Shown: positions 11,302 to 20,861 of the stretch, piece after piece
Layout of the letters: each line of letters starts with the position of its first letter
Numbering within the stretch: position 1 is the first letter of the stretch
DNA from: Haemophilus influenzae
GTDB taxonomy: Bacteria > Pseudomonadota > Gammaproteobacteria > Enterobacterales > Pasteurellaceae
Direction of reading: 5' to 3'
DNA length: 64,000 nt
NCBI RefSeq assembly: GCF_900475755.1
Contig: NZ_LS483411.1
Location: 1,054,001 to 1,118,000, forward strand
Notes under the pieces: model-generated
Databases searched by the model: none
What the model saw: the letters and a program-made list of their open reading frames with translations, nothing else
What the model was told of the DNA's origin: nothing
Made by a program: the position numbers and the translations under genes

Positions 11302-11317
11302 AAGCAAACGTTTGCTA
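11302..11317 (-). promoter_or_regulatory. PurR box upstream of purC
   Basis: AAGCAAACGTTTGCTA, with a perfect 14-base palindrome AGCAAACGTTTGCT that matches the PurR consensus ACGCAAACGTTTGCGT closely. Its place just upstream of purC fits purine repression. Confidence 0.85.
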
Positions 11318-11337
11318 TTTTTAAAAAGAAATAAAAA

Positions 11338-11358
11338 TTCCCTGAAATTTCAGGGGAA
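11338..11358 (-). terminator. Candidate terminator after mrcB
   Basis: Short inverted repeat CCCTGAAATTTCAGGG (11340-11355), flanked on the mrcB-distal side by T-rich sequence on the minus strand. It separates mrcB from the PurR-controlled purC. Confidence 0.55.
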
Positions 11359-11407
11359 GTATAGGGGGTAAAATGTTTATTATTGGAAATTCAGTAAATC
11401 CTATTAA

Positions 11408-13756
11408 TTATTGAGCGGGTGGATTGGGATTATCCAATACGTCCCACAGGCTTTCTTGTGGTGGTGTAGTTGTTTCTGCTTCAGTTGGCGTAAAAGACGG
11501 AGATGCTATTTCGCCACAGAAATTCTGACCATTATTTAGCCAAACAGGAATTGTTCGATAACTCTCACAATCCCAGCCACCGTATTGATTTATCCCCACC
11601 CATTTCACTGTTGCAGGAGGCGTAATTGCTAATTTTTCAATATTCGTACGGTTTAAATAATCTTTATAAATTTGCAATGCGCCAGAAGCACCAGTCAGTT
11701 TTGTTTCGCCATTATCATCGCGACCAAGCCAAACTGTGCTGATATTTTTTCCGTCAATTCCCACAAACCACGTATCGCGAGCTTCATTGGTTGTGCCTGT
11801 TTTGCCTGCTAAATGTAAATCTGCGTAATCTTTTTGCAAACTACGTGCAGTGCCTCGTTCAACAGTTTGTTGCATTGCAAATAATGTTTGGAATGCCGCT
11901 TCTTGTGGCACCACTTGTTTTACGCTTTTATCGTGTTGAAAAATTAGGTTACCTTGACGATCAGTAATGCTATCTACGGTTGTGAGCGAAATTCGCCCCC
12001 CTTGATTGGCAATAGTTTGATAAAGTTTTGTGACATCATAAGGCGAGATGGTATAAGAACCGAGTAACATCGCAGGCACTTTAGGAATTTCTACATTATC
12101 CCAGCCCATCGCTTTTTGTGTGTCAATAACTTTACTCAAGCCGACTTTCATTCCAATATTCACTGTCGGAATATTTAAAGAACGGGCTAAGGCATCCATT
12201 AACATTACCGAACCGCTATATTTTTTGTCATAGTTGCGTGGCTGCCAAGGTGGGCTACCTTTAACATTAATCGTAATTGGCTGGTTATTAATTAGGGTAT
12301 TTAAACGGAACTGTTCTGGATTAGAAAGTGCGGTCAAATAAATAGAAGGTTTTACTAAAGAACCAATCTGACGTTTTGCCATTAATGCACGATTAAAGCC
12401 TGCATATTGGGTTTGTAAACCGCCAACCACGGCACGAATTTCGCCTGTGCGATAATCCGTTATAATCATTGCACTTTCTAAATGGGGATTTTTCGTTTTC
12501 AGTTGTAATTGCGAAACGGTATTGACCACTGCATTTTCTGCTTGGGCTTGTTGTTTTAAATCCATTGTGGAAAAAATACGTGCACCAAGTAAGCTCGACA
12601 TTTTGTGTTCGCCCAGTTCACGGCGTAAATCTGCCTGTAAAGTTTGAATAAATGCAGGGTATTTACGCGAGATTTGCCCTTTCTTTTGCACACCTAAAGG
12701 TCGCTGACTTAATAATTGATAAAGTTCATCGCCGATCATTTTATGCTCAAGCATTAGCTTTAAAACAATGTTGCGACGTTCGAGGGCGTTTTGCGGATTT
12801 CGCCACGGATTATAAAGTGAAGGCCCTTTGACCATCCCCACTAAAAGGGCAATTTGATCTAAGCTAATTTCACGAATCGAACGACCAAAATAAAATTGGC
12901 TGGCTAATTCAAAACCGTGAATTTGCGTATCGCCATTTTGTCCGAGATAAATTTCATTGAGATAGGTTTCGAGAATGCGGTTTTTATCGTAACGCCAATC
13001 TAACACCAATGACATCAAGGCTTCGTTGGCTTTGCGTGTAATGGTGCGTTCACGTGATAAAAATAAATTTTTGACTAATTGTTGAGTGAGCGTACTGCCG
13101 CCCTGTACCGTTTGACCTGCACGAATATTGGCAATTAATGCGCGTAAAATCCCCACTGGATTAATGCCATTATGTTCATAAAAGCGGCGATCTTCCGTTA
13201 AAATTAATGTATCAATTAATAAACGGGGATAATTTTGTAAAGGAATAGCTAAACGATCTTCGTTGTCTGATTGCAACATCGCAATCAATTTTGGTGCAAG
13301 ACGAAATTCATCAACAGTTTTGACTGTGACTAAATCTTCAATGCGAGATAACTTATTATTGCTAAAACGCAAACGTAAAACTCGTTGTGGTTCTGCTTTA
13401 TCGGGGAAAGGAAAAGCACGGCGAAGCACTACAATGCTATCATCTTCTAACTTGAAATCGCCAGGGGCGGCAACCATTGTGGTTTGGCGATATTCGTTAT
13501 CTAATAAAATTTGAATGACTTCATCAAAAGCGAGATTATCGGCAATTTTCACACTTTCTAATCGACTATAAACTTCCGCAGGCAAATGCCAAATTTGTCC
13601 ATCCATTTTAGAACGAATTTGCCAATCGAGATAACCGCCGTAAAAAATCGTTAAGACAAGCACAGTGAAACTAAATTTCAGTAAAAAACCTTTAAAAGTG
13701 CGGTTATTTTTTGGCGTGTTTTTCGATGATTTTTTAGCGGAGTGTTGAGAAGTCAT
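11408..13756 (-). CDS. mrcB: Penicillin-binding protein 1B (bifunctional transglycosylase/transpeptidase)
   Basis: 782 residues. A cytoplasmic Lys-rich tail is followed by one membrane anchor (about 24-45), a UB2H-like region, and a GT51 glycosyltransferase with catalytic Glu188 in TEDRRFYEHNG and the GGSTLTQQLVKNLF motif. The transpeptidase follows, with active-site Ser466 in GSLVKP (S-x-x-K), SLN at 526-528 and KTGT at 652-655. It polymerises and cross-links peptidoglycan at the inner membrane. It starts 6 bases after yacL, so it probably shares the erpA-yacL transcript. All catalytic motifs are intact. Confidence 0.96.
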   Translation of the reverse strand: MTSQHSAKKSSKNTPKNNRTFKGFLLKFSFTVLVLTIFYGGYLDWQIRSKMDGQIWHLPAEVYSRLESVKIADNLAFDEVIQILLDNEYRQTTMVAAPGDFKLEDDSIVVLRRAFPFPDKAEPQRVLRLRFSNNKLSRIEDLVTVKTVDEFRLAPKLIAMLQSDNEDRLAIPLQNYPRLLIDTLILTEDRRFYEHNGINPVGILRALIANIRAGQTVQGGSTLTQQLVKNLFLSRERTITRKANEALMSLVLDWRYDKNRILETYLNEIYLGQNGDTQIHGFELASQFYFGRSIREISLDQIALLVGMVKGPSLYNPWRNPQNALERRNIVLKLMLEHKMIGDELYQLLSQRPLGVQKKGQISRKYPAFIQTLQADLRRELGEHKMSSLLGARIFSTMDLKQQAQAENAVVNTVSQLQLKTKNPHLESAMIITDYRTGEIRAVVGGLQTQYAGFNRALMAKRQIGSLVKPSIYLTALSNPEQFRLNTLINNQPITINVKGSPPWQPRNYDKKYSGSVMLMDALARSLNIPTVNIGMKVGLSKVIDTQKAMGWDNVEIPKVPAMLLGSYTISPYDVTKLYQTIANQGGRISLTTVDSITDRQGNLIFQHDKSVKQVVPQEAAFQTLFAMQQTVERGTARSLQKDYADLHLAGKTGTTNEARDTWFVGIDGKNISTVWLGRDDNGETKLTGASGALQIYKDYLNRTNIEKLAITPPATVKWVGINQYGGWDCESYRTIPVWLNNGQNFCGEIASPSFTPTEAETTTPPQESLWDVLDNPNPPAQ

Positions 13757-13762
13757 AGTGAG

Positions 13763-14116
13763 TTAAGCAATAAAATCAACATAAGATTGGAGAAAATGAA
13801 TAAAATCTTGCGTACCGCAAAAAGCAAGGCTTTCTTCATCATAATAGTGGAAATCTTGTTCTAAAATTTCATCTGATTCAATGGCGAGATTGTTGGCGCG
13901 CACCATTACTTCATCAGCATTTAAAAATAACGTATATTCCGCACCGATTAAGATTTTTTCTTGATTTTCAATAAGTGATTTTGCAGAGGAAAGTGCGGTT
14001 AAAATCTTGTCTGAATTTGACCGCACTTCTGTATTGAACCAGTTAGCAAGGGCAATGTGTTCCATTGAACATTTTACGGATACATTGCCTTGATAATGTG
14101 TAAATTGGAAATCCAT
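13763..14116 (-). CDS. yacL: UPF0231 family protein YacL
   Basis: 117 residues. The start at 14116 (MDFQFTHYQGNVSVKCSMEH) matches the family N-terminus and falls one base past the erpA stop. Conserved features are the central EYTLFLNADEVMVRANNL and the acidic YYDEESLAFCGTQDFIHFL. It is a small soluble protein of unknown role conserved in gamma-proteobacteria. It lies in an apparent operon between erpA and mrcB. Uptake cores near 13991 and 14023 lie inside the gene as an inverted pair. Confidence 0.9.
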   Translation of the reverse strand: MDFQFTHYQGNVSVKCSMEHIALANWFNTEVRSNSDKILTALSSAKSLIENQEKILIGAEYTLFLNADEVMVRANNLAIESDEILEQDFHYYDEESLAFCGTQDFIHFLQSYVDFIA

Positions 14117-14117
14117 C

Positions 14118-14462
14118 TTAGATACTAAAGGATGAACCACAGCCACAAGTGCTGGTGGCATTTGGATTATTTACAGTAAAGCGTGAACCCTCTAAACCCT
14201 CAGTATAATCGACTGTACCGCCGATTAAATATTGTAAACTCATCGGGTCAATCACAAGTTGAACACCTGATTTTTCAATGGTTAAATCGCCGTCATTGAC
14301 TTTTTCATCAAAGGTAAAACCATATTGGAAACCGCTGCACCCCCCCCCTGTGATATACACGCGTAATTTCAAATTAGTATTTTCTTCTTCGCTGATTAAA
14401 CTTTTTACTTTATTTGCTGCTGCATCAGTAAATGTCAGTGGCACTGCAATATCATCTATCAT
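14118..14462 (-). CDS. erpA: Iron-sulfur cluster insertion protein ErpA
   Basis: 114 residues of the HesB/IscA (A-type carrier) family. The three cluster-binding cysteines are Cys42 ([11 protein letters not shown]), Cys106 and Cys108 ([11 protein letters not shown]). It delivers Fe-S clusters to apo-enzymes in the cytoplasm. It is transcribed away from map, from a shared intergenic region. Confidence 0.96.
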   Translation of the reverse strand: MIDDIAVPLTFTDAAANKVKSLISEEENTNLKLRVYITGGGCSGFQYGFTFDEKVNDGDLTIEKSGVQLVIDPMSLQYLIGGTVDYTEGLEGSRFTVNNPNATSTCGCGSSFSI

Positions 14463-14535
14463 AACTATTTCCTACTTTCCTAAAATTTCAATCCTGCCAT
14501 TATCTAATAACCCTTTACTCCATTCAAGTGTAATC

Positions 14536-14564
14536 CAGTTTTTTCCTAGAAATCGTGCTATAAT
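14536..14564 (+). promoter_or_regulatory. Extended -10 promoter for map
   Basis: TGCTATAAT (14556-14564) is a perfect extended -10. The -35 region 17 bases upstream is poor, as is common with extended -10 promoters. The map start codon lies 35 bases downstream. Confidence 0.65.
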
Positions 14565-14598
14565 CTCGCAAAGTTTTTTTCAAAAAAGTGAGATAAAA

Positions 14599-15405
14599 AT
14601 GGCTATTCCAATTAGAACTGAAAAAGAAATTGTAAAATTACGCGAGGCATGTAAATTGGCTTCCGATGTGCTTGTGATGATTGAACCTTACGTAAAAGCA
14701 GGCGTAACCACAGGCGAGCTTGATCGCATTTGTCACGAATATATGGTAAATGAACAAAAGGTTATTTCCGCCTGTTTGAATTATCACGGTTTCCCAAAGG
14801 CAACCTGTATTTCCATTAACGAAGTCGTTTGTCACGGTATTCCAAGTGACGATAAAGTGCTTAAAAATGGCGATATTGTGAATATTGATGTTACCGTAAT
14901 TAAAGACGGTTATTTTGGCGATAACTCAAAAATGTATATCGTGGGCGGCGAAACGAATATTCGTAGTAAAAAGTTAGTGGAAGCCGCACAAGAGGCATTA
15001 TATGTTGGGATACGCACTGTAAAACCCAATATTCGTTTAAATGAAATAGGTAAAGCCGTGCAAAAATATACGGAAAGCCAGACTTTCAGTGTTGTGCGTG
15101 AATATTGCGGACACGGCGTTGGTACAGAATTTCACTGCGAACCTCAAGTATTGCATTATTACGCAGATGATGGCGGTGTGATTTTAAAACCCGGAATGGT
15201 GTTTACCATTGAACCAATGATTAACGCAGGTAAAAAAGAAGTGCGTGTGATGGGAGATGGTTGGACAGTAAAAACCAAAGATCGTAGTCATTCAGCACAA
15301 TATGAACATCAACTTGTTGTCACGGAAAGTGGTTGTGAAGTGATGACTATTCGTGATGAAGAAATTGCAGAAGGTCGAATTTCACGGATTATGATTAATA
15401 TGTAA
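14599..15405 (+). CDS. map: Methionine aminopeptidase, type I
   Basis: 268 residues beginning MAIPIRTEKEIVKLREACKL; the start at 14599 gives the family N-terminus and rejects a much longer upstream extension that would run through erpA. It removes the initiator methionine from new proteins. Metal ligands visible are Asp97 (NIDVTV), Asp108 (YFGDNS), a His in GHGVGTEFH, and two Glu in FTIEPMIN and QYEHQLVVT. It is a single gene followed by a terminator. Confidence 0.97.
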   Translation: MAIPIRTEKEIVKLREACKLASDVLVMIEPYVKAGVTTGELDRICHEYMVNEQKVISACLNYHGFPKATCISINEVVCHGIPSDDKVLKNGDIVNIDVTVIKDGYFGDNSKMYIVGGETNIRSKKLVEAAQEALYVGIRTVKPNIRLNEIGKAVQKYTESQTFSVVREYCGHGVGTEFHCEPQVLHYYADDGGVILKPGMVFTIEPMINAGKKEVRVMGDGWTVKTKDRSHSAQYEHQLVVTESGCEVMTIRDEEIAEGRISRIMINM

Positions 15406-15422
15406 TTGACATTAAATTGTAA

Positions 15423-15452
15423 GTAGGGGCGTAGATATACGCCCTTTTTGTT
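15423..15452 (+). terminator. map terminator
   Basis: Stem GGGCGTA/TACGCCC with loop GATA, followed by TTTTTGTTTTT. Confidence 0.85.
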
Positions 15453-15497
15453 TTTCTTTATAATAAAGCCACTTCTAACCACTAAAGGGCAATCAAA

Positions 15498-18089
15498 ATG
15501 CTGTTTTCTCCGACACTATCTTCTCCTTTAACGCCAAGTGCGGTCAAAATTGAGCGAGAAAATCTCAAGCAATTTGAGCTTGAGAATTTTTCTCGTTATT
15601 CCATTTTTGAGCTGATTGAAAATCGCAGTGATTTTTATGATGCCTTATTGATTCAACTTTGGCAGGAAATGGGATTAAGTGAACAACTGGGGATTTCTTT
15701 AATTACGGTGGGCGGTTATGGACGGCGTGAGATGTTTCCTTTGTCGGATTTAGATTTTTTAATTTTGGTCGAGCAAACACCAATCCCAGAAATTGAAGAA
15801 AAGATTACCCAATTTATCCAATTTTTATGGGATTGTGGCTTTGAGGTGGGACATAGCGTCCGAACCTTACAACAATGCGAATTGGAAGGAAAACAAGATA
15901 TTACGATTGCCACTAATTTATTAGAAGCCAGATTTCTCATTGGAAATCGACCGCACTTTGATGCGCTAAATGAATTGGTAAAACGTGCTGATTTTTGGTC
16001 GAAAGAAGATTTTTTTAATGCCAAAGTGCAAGAGCAAATAGAACGTTATCAGCGTTATCACAATACGGCTTATAACCTTGAGCCAGATATTAAGTTCAGC
16101 CCAGGCGGTTTGCGTGATTTGCATTTGTTGTATTGGGTGGCGTTGCGCCATTCGGGGGCGCTGACTCTTGAGGCCATTTTACAAAGTGGTTTTATTTATC
16201 CTCAAGAATATCAGCAACTACAAGAAAGTCGTGCTTTTTTATTTAAAGTGCGGTTCGCTTTGCATTTGATTTTGAAACGTTACGATAATCGTCTGTTGTT
16301 TGATCGCCAAATTAAAGTCAGTGAATTGTTAGGTTTTCGAGGGGATGGCAATCAAGCTGTGGAAAAAATGATGAAATGTTTTTTCCAAGCATTGCACCGC
16401 ATTTCGCTGATTAGTAATTTGTTGATTCAGCATTATCGAGAAAATGTGCTTTCATCAAATCAGGCTACTGTGATTGAGCAGTTAGACGATGATTTCCAAC
16501 TGATTAACCAATGCTTATGTTTGCGTAATAGCCGTGTTTTTCAAGAAAAACCAGCGCGAATTTTAGATCTATTCTTTTATTTAACGCAGTACGAACAGGC
16601 TAATATTCATTCTGATACCTTGCGTCAATTACAAATTTCCTTAGAGCAATTACCACAAAAATTATGTGAAATTCCTGCGGCTCGTGAAAAGTTTTTACGT
16701 TTATTTAATCAACCCAATGCAATTAAGCGTGCGTTTATGCCGATGCACCAATATGGTGTATTAACTGCGTATCTTCCCCAATGGCAAGCCATTGAGGGCT
16801 TAATGCAATTTGATTTGTTCCATATTTATACGGTGGATGAGCATACATTACGCGTGATGTTGAAATTGGAAAGTTTTCTGTCACAGGAAAGTGCGAAAGA
16901 ACATCCCATTGCCCATCGAATTTTTAGCCAACTTTCTGACCGCACTTTGCTTTATATTGCGGCGTTATTCCACGATATTGCAAAAGGGCGGGGCGGTGAT
17001 CACGCAGAACTTGGTGCTGTGGATGTTGCAGATTTTGCGCAATTACATGGTTTAGATCGTCGAGAAATTGACACCCTTGCTTGGCTCGTAAAATCCCATT
17101 TGCTGATGTCAATTACTGCGCAACGTCGTGATATTCATGATCCTGAAGTCATCATGAATTTTGCGGAAGCCGTGCAAAATCAAGTTCGATTAGATTATCT
17201 CACTTGTTTAACGGTGGCGGATATTTGTGCAACCAATGGTAATTTATGGAATAGCTGGAAACGTTCGCTTTTTGCCTCTTTATATGAATTTACTGAACAG
17301 CAATTTGCACAAGGTATGAAAGAATTGCTTGATTATTCAGAAAAATCGGCAGAAAATCGAAAACTTGCACAACAAATTTTAACGCAGGATTATTCCAATA
17401 TTACACTAATCGCGATTGAGCAATTATGGGAGCGTTGCCCTGAAGATTATTTTGTGCGTAATACGCCAAAACAAATCGCATGGCATACAAGTTTGCTGGT
17501 GGATTTAGTTGAGGCATTATTAGTGAAAATTAGTAATCGCTTTTCACTTGGTGGCACGGAAGTGTTTATTTATTGCCAAGATCAACCGCACTTATTTAAT
17601 AAAGTCGTGAGTACCATTGGAGCAAAAAAATTCAGTATCCACGATGCTCAGATTATTACAACACAAGACGGTTATGTTTTTGATAGCTTTATCATCACAG
17701 AACTTAACGGAGAATTAGTAGAATTTGATCGTCGCCGAGAACTAGAGCAAGCACTCACATTAGCCCTTCAAAGTGAAAAATTATCCGCACTTTCTATTAC
17801 GCCGAATCGTCAGCTTCAACATTTTACTGTGCAAACCGACGTGCGTTTTTTACACGAAAACAAAAAAGAGCATACTGAAATGGAACTGGTTGCCTTGGAT
17901 AAACCAGGGTTATTAGCCCAAGTTAGCCAGATTTTCACTGAGTTAAATCTCAATTTATTGAATGCAAAAATTACCACGGTGGGCGAAAAAACCGAGGATT
18001 TTTTTATTTTGACGAACCAATTTGGGCAAGCACTTGCAAGAGAGGAAAGGGAAATATTAAAACAAATTCTTGTGAAAGAAATTAACTAA
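15498..18089 (+). CDS. glnD: PII uridylyltransferase/uridylyl-removing enzyme
   Basis: 863 residues. It senses glutamine and adds or removes UMP on PII protein to control nitrogen assimilation. Domains in order: nucleotidyltransferase with [19 protein letters not shown] (about 72-90; Asp84 and Asp86 in the S-D-L-D motif), helical linker, HD domain with [12 protein letters not shown] near 490, and two C-terminal ACT domains starting near 687 ([11 protein letters not shown]) and 795 ([11 protein letters not shown]). It is complete. Several uptake cores are embedded in the coding sequence. Confidence 0.97.
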   Translation: MLFSPTLSSPLTPSAVKIERENLKQFELENFSRYSIFELIENRSDFYDALLIQLWQEMGLSEQLGISLITVGGYGRREMFPLSDLDFLILVEQTPIPEIEEKITQFIQFLWDCGFEVGHSVRTLQQCELEGKQDITIATNLLEARFLIGNRPHFDALNELVKRADFWSKEDFFNAKVQEQIERYQRYHNTAYNLEPDIKFSPGGLRDLHLLYWVALRHSGALTLEAILQSGFIYPQEYQQLQESRAFLFKVRFALHLILKRYDNRLLFDRQIKVSELLGFRGDGNQAVEKMMKCFFQALHRISLISNLLIQHYRENVLSSNQATVIEQLDDDFQLINQCLCLRNSRVFQEKPARILDLFFYLTQYEQANIHSDTLRQLQISLEQLPQKLCEIPAAREKFLRLFNQPNAIKRAFMPMHQYGVLTAYLPQWQAIEGLMQFDLFHIYTVDEHTLRVMLKLESFLSQESAKEHPIAHRIFSQLSDRTLLYIAALFHDIAKGRGGDHAELGAVDVADFAQLHGLDRREIDTLAWLVKSHLLMSITAQRRDIHDPEVIMNFAEAVQNQVRLDYLTCLTVADICATNGNLWNSWKRSLFASLYEFTEQQFAQGMKELLDYSEKSAENRKLAQQILTQDYSNITLIAIEQLWERCPEDYFVRNTPKQIAWHTSLLVDLVEALLVKISNRFSLGGTEVFIYCQDQPHLFNKVVSTIGAKKFSIHDAQIITTQDGYVFDSFIITELNGELVEFDRRRELEQALTLALQSEKLSALSITPNRQLQHFTVQTDVRFLHENKKEHTEMELVALDKPGLLAQVSQIFTELNLNLLNAKITTVGEKTEDFFILTNQFGQALAREEREILKQILVKEIN

Positions 18090-18153
18090 CTAATAGTATA
18101 GTTTTACGATGATATATTCGTTGTAGAAGATTAGGTCTGATTTTCTACAAAAA

Positions 18154-18172
18154 AGGACGCTTTCAGCGTCCT
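18154..18172 (-). terminator. Terminator of the Sel1-repeat pseudogene
   Basis: Perfect hairpin AGGACGC/GCGTCCT with a T run on the minus strand, between the convergent glnD and Sel1 genes. A second inverted repeat TTGTAGAA/TTCTACAA (18121-18149) next to it may serve glnD. Confidence 0.8.
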
Positions 18173-18190
18173 AATTTCAAAATGATTTCG

Positions 18191-18508
18191 CTACATTTTT
18201 AAAGTATCACGAGCCTTTTTATTATCCTTATCACAAGCCTTACGGAGCCATTCTTTAGCTTTTGAAAGGTCACGTTTAACACCTTCTCCATTGTGATACA
18301 TCGTCCCCAAATTAAATTGAGCCTTTGCATGTCCCTGTGCAGCTAAAGGTTGCAAAAGTTTGAGGGCAGTTTGATAGTCTCCTTTATTAGCAGCTTCCAA
18401 GCCTTGTTGAAATTTCTGTTCTGGCGTATCTGCCTAAGCCGTAGATTGAACAGAAAAAATTGAAGTAGCTAACAATGCGCTAGTGAGAAATGTTTTTGTC
18501 AGTTTCAT
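18191..18508 (-). pseudogene. Secreted Sel1-repeat protein, broken by a TAG stop
   Basis: Read from the ATG at 18508 the frame gives a clear Sec signal peptide MKLTKTFLTSALLATSIFS then VQSTA, an in-frame TAG at codon 25 (18434-18436), and then ADTPEQKFQQGLEAANKGDY and one to two Sel1 (TPR-like) repeats (AAQGHAKAQFNLGTMYHNGE). It ends KKARDTLKM at 18191. A CAG-to-TAG change would restore an AQA signal-peptidase site, so this looks like a single-base nonsense mutation in a small periplasmic protein gene. Internal restarts would lack the signal peptide. 105 codons in all. Specific function unknown. Confidence 0.75.
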
Positions 18509-18878
18509 ATAATAATCTCTAGATTGATTTATAGAAGACGCCAAAATTTTTGTTTGGCAATATATTTTTAGTATCTACTGAATTGTCAAACTAAAAACGA
18601 GTCGTCATTATACTTTGAATTTATAACCTAACTGAAACACTTTCTTGATTTTTTAACGTTTAAATAAGGCAATATGTGTAGCTATTCATAAGGTTGATAT
18701 CTTTCTTGTTGTACTAAACAAATTATATTTGATGTCCTTATAAACTACTTGGGGGGAGCTGTTAAATTTAAATATAAAAACAGTGGCGTTAAAGTGAAAA
18801 ATAGGGCTTCTTGAAAAATATATTTCTAGGTAAATTTGCCTTATGTTATCCTTTGCAAAAAATTTTTAGGATCACATT
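18509..18878. other. Intergenic gap between the Sel1 pseudogene and wecA, no gene seen
   Basis: 370 bases of AT-rich sequence. I see no open frame with a ribosome site. A short inverted repeat GCCAAA/TTTGGC lies near 18540-18558. Promoters for the Sel1 gene and wecA must be here, but no box stands out. Confidence 0.5.
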
Positions 18879-19946
18879 ATGTTGAGTATTTTTGTTACTT
18901 TTCTTGGCTCGTTTTTAACATTGATTGTGATGCGACCCGTTGCCAATTGGATTGGATTAGTCGATAAGCCAAACTATCGTAAACGTCACCAAGGCACAAT
19001 TCCGCTAATCGGTGGCGTATCGCTTTTTGTTGGTAATCTTTGCTATTACCTGATGGAATGGGATCAGCTTCGATTACCGTATCTCTATTTGTTCAGTATT
19101 TTTGTTTTATTGGCGATTGGGATTTTAGATGATCGCTTTGATATTAGCCCTTTTTTAAGAGCAGGCATTCAAGCGATATTGGCGATTTTAATGATCGATC
19201 TAGGCAATATTTATCTCGATCATCTTGGTCAAATTTTAGGGCCTTTCCAATTAACGCTAGGTTCTATTGGGCTGATTATCACTGTATTTGCCACTATTGC
19301 GATTATTAATGCCTTTAATATGATTGATGGTATAGATGGATTGCTTGGTGGGCTTTCTTGCGTTTCTTTTGCGGCAATTGGTATTTTAATGTATCGAGAT
19401 GGGCAAATGGATATGGCACATTGGAGCTTTGCTTTAATCCTGTCGATTTTACCTTATTTGATGCTAAATCTAGGGATTCCATTTGGACCGAAATATAAGG
19501 TGTTTATGGGCGATGCGGGGAGTACATTAATTGGTTTTACCATTATTTGGATTTTGTTATTGAGTACGCAAGGAAAAGGGCATCCTATGAATCCAGTAAC
19601 CGCACTTTGGATCATTGCGATTCCTTTGATTGATATGGTTGCGATTATTTATAGCCGTGTACGTAAAGGCAAAAGTCCATTCCGCCCAGATCGTTTACAC
19701 GTTCATCATTTAATGGTGAGAGCAGGTTTAACATCAAGACAAGCCTTTTTATTGATTACGCTTGTTTCGGCAGTTTGTGCAACTATCGGTATTTTAGGGG
19801 AAATTTATTATGTGAATGAATGGGCGATGTTTGTCGGCTTTTTCATTTTATTTTTCCTTTATGTCTATTCAATTACGCGTGCGTGGCGAATTACCCGTTG
19901 GGTCAGAAGAATGAAACGCCGTGCAAAACGGTTGAAAAAAGCATAA
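18879..19946 (+). CDS. wecA: Undecaprenyl-phosphate GlcNAc-1-phosphate transferase
   Basis: 355 residues with about 11 membrane spans. It moves GlcNAc-1-phosphate from UDP-GlcNAc to undecaprenyl phosphate, the first lipid-linked step of polysaccharide assembly at the inner membrane. Family motifs are NYRKRHQGTIPLIGG (about 32), the Asp-rich GILDDRFDI (about 85), NAFNMIDGIDGLLGG (about 145), KVFMGDAGSTLIGF (about 208), and the HVHHLMVRAG loop (about 280), plus a basic C-terminus RMKRRAKRLKKA. It is a single gene with its own terminator. In Haemophilus it is usually named rfe. Confidence 0.95.
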   Translation: MLSIFVTFLGSFLTLIVMRPVANWIGLVDKPNYRKRHQGTIPLIGGVSLFVGNLCYYLMEWDQLRLPYLYLFSIFVLLAIGILDDRFDISPFLRAGIQAILAILMIDLGNIYLDHLGQILGPFQLTLGSIGLIITVFATIAIINAFNMIDGIDGLLGGLSCVSFAAIGILMYRDGQMDMAHWSFALILSILPYLMLNLGIPFGPKYKVFMGDAGSTLIGFTIIWILLLSTQGKGHPMNPVTALWIIAIPLIDMVAIIYSRVRKGKSPFRPDRLHVHHLMVRAGLTSRQAFLLITLVSAVCATIGILGEIYYVNEWAMFVGFFILFFLYVYSITRAWRITRWVRRMKRRAKRLKKA

Positions 19947-19947
19947 A

Positions 19948-19988
19948 AATAAAGGCTTGTGTTATTAAATCACAAGCCTTTATTTTTT
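19948..19988 (+). terminator. wecA terminator
   Basis: Inverted repeat AAAGGCTTGTG / CACAAGCCTTTA around a short AT loop, followed by TTTTTT. Confidence 0.8.
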
Positions 19989-20037
19989 GAGAAAATTCAC
20001 CGCACTTTAGAGTTTGGGCGATATGTTTTGTAGATAG

Positions 20038-20068
20038 AAAAAGTCCCCAGCCTTTTGGCTAGGGATTG
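20038..20068 (-). terminator. tRNA-Gly terminator
   Basis: On the minus strand, a CCCTAGCC/GGCTGGGG stem around AAAA is followed by CTTTTT, just past the CCA end of the tRNA. Confidence 0.75.
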
Positions 20069-20073
20069 AAATC

Positions 20074-20149
20074 TGGAGCGGGAAACGAGGCTCGAACTCG
20101 CGACCCCAACCTTGGCAAGGTTGTGCTCTACCAACTGAGCTATTCCCGC
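20074..20149 (-). tRNA. tRNA-Gly (GCC anticodon)
   Basis: 76 nt including an encoded CCA. Acceptor GCGGGAA pairs with TTCCCGC, the D loop holds AGCTCAGTTGGTAGAGC, anticodon loop CTTGCCAAG-type reads GCC, and the T arm contains GTTCGAGCC. A single copy with its own promoter and terminator. Confidence 0.96.
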
Positions 20150-20174
20150 AGTTCACATCAGTGAATGGGGTGGT

Positions 20175-20202
20175 ATTATACAAATATTTTTAGGGCTTGC
20201 AA
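20175..20202 (-). promoter_or_regulatory. tRNA-Gly promoter
   Basis: On the minus strand, TTGCAA (20197-20202), 16 bases, then a perfect TATAAT (20175-20180), followed by the C-rich stretch CCACCCC between the -10 and the tRNA. A GC-rich discriminator is typical of stringently controlled stable RNA promoters. Confidence 0.75.
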
Positions 20203-20242
20203 GGGCAATTTCATAAAAAGCAATTTTTTGTTGAAGTTTTCA

Positions 20243-20791
20243 TCAATCTAATTTTATGAAATGTTCGCGATAATAAGCCAGCTCTTTAATGGATTCTCGA
20301 ATGTCATCAAGCGCCAAATGGGTATTTTCTTTTTTAAAGCCTTCTAAAATTTCAGGTTTCCAATGCGCTGCAAGTTCTTTTAATGTGCTTACATCTAAAT
20401 AGCGATAATGAAAATAATCGGCTAAATCAGGCATATATTTCACTAAGAAGCGTTTATCTTGGGCAATGCTGTTACCGCAAATTGGCGATGCACCTTTCGG
20501 CACCCATTTTTTTAAAAAGTCTAAGGTTTGTAATTCTGCTGCACGTTCGGTAAGTTTACTGGCTTTTACGCGTTCAATTAAGCCGTTTTCACTGTGAGTT
20601 TTTTGGCACCAATCATTCATTTTATTGAGTAATTCATCAGACTGATGAACAGCCAATACTGGGCCCTCTGCCAAAATATTCAAATTTTTATCTGTCACAA
20701 TAGTCGCAATTTCAATAATACGTTCTTTTTCTGGATCTAAACCGGTCATTTCTAAATCAATCCAAATAAGATTTTGTTTATCGAATGGCAT
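20243..20791 (-). CDS. orn: Oligoribonuclease
   Basis: 182 residues; the start at 20791 ([19 protein letters not shown]) matches the family N-terminus. It is a DEDDh 3'-5' exonuclease that degrades 2-5 nt RNA (and pGpG in species that use c-di-GMP). Catalytic residues visible are Asp12 and Glu14 ([10 protein letters not shown]), an Asp in [10 protein letters not shown], and the C-terminal [12 protein letters not shown]is/Asp pair. It is divergent from rsgA. Confidence 0.96.
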   Translation of the reverse strand: MPFDKQNLIWIDLEMTGLDPEKERIIEIATIVTDKNLNILAEGPVLAVHQSDELLNKMNDWCQKTHSENGLIERVKASKLTERAAELQTLDFLKKWVPKGASPICGNSIAQDKRFLVKYMPDLADYFHYRYLDVSTLKELAAHWKPEILEGFKKENTHLALDDIRESIKELAYYREHFIKLD

Positions 20792-20861
20792 AATATCAGG
20801 TATCCTATGCAAAAATTTTTTTCATTTTACCAAAAACAAGGGAAAAAACGACCGCACTTTT

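Noticed and set aside
14278..14598. A 107-codon N-terminal extension of map
   Set aside because: It would run antisense through erpA; MAIPIRTEKEIVKL is the family start.
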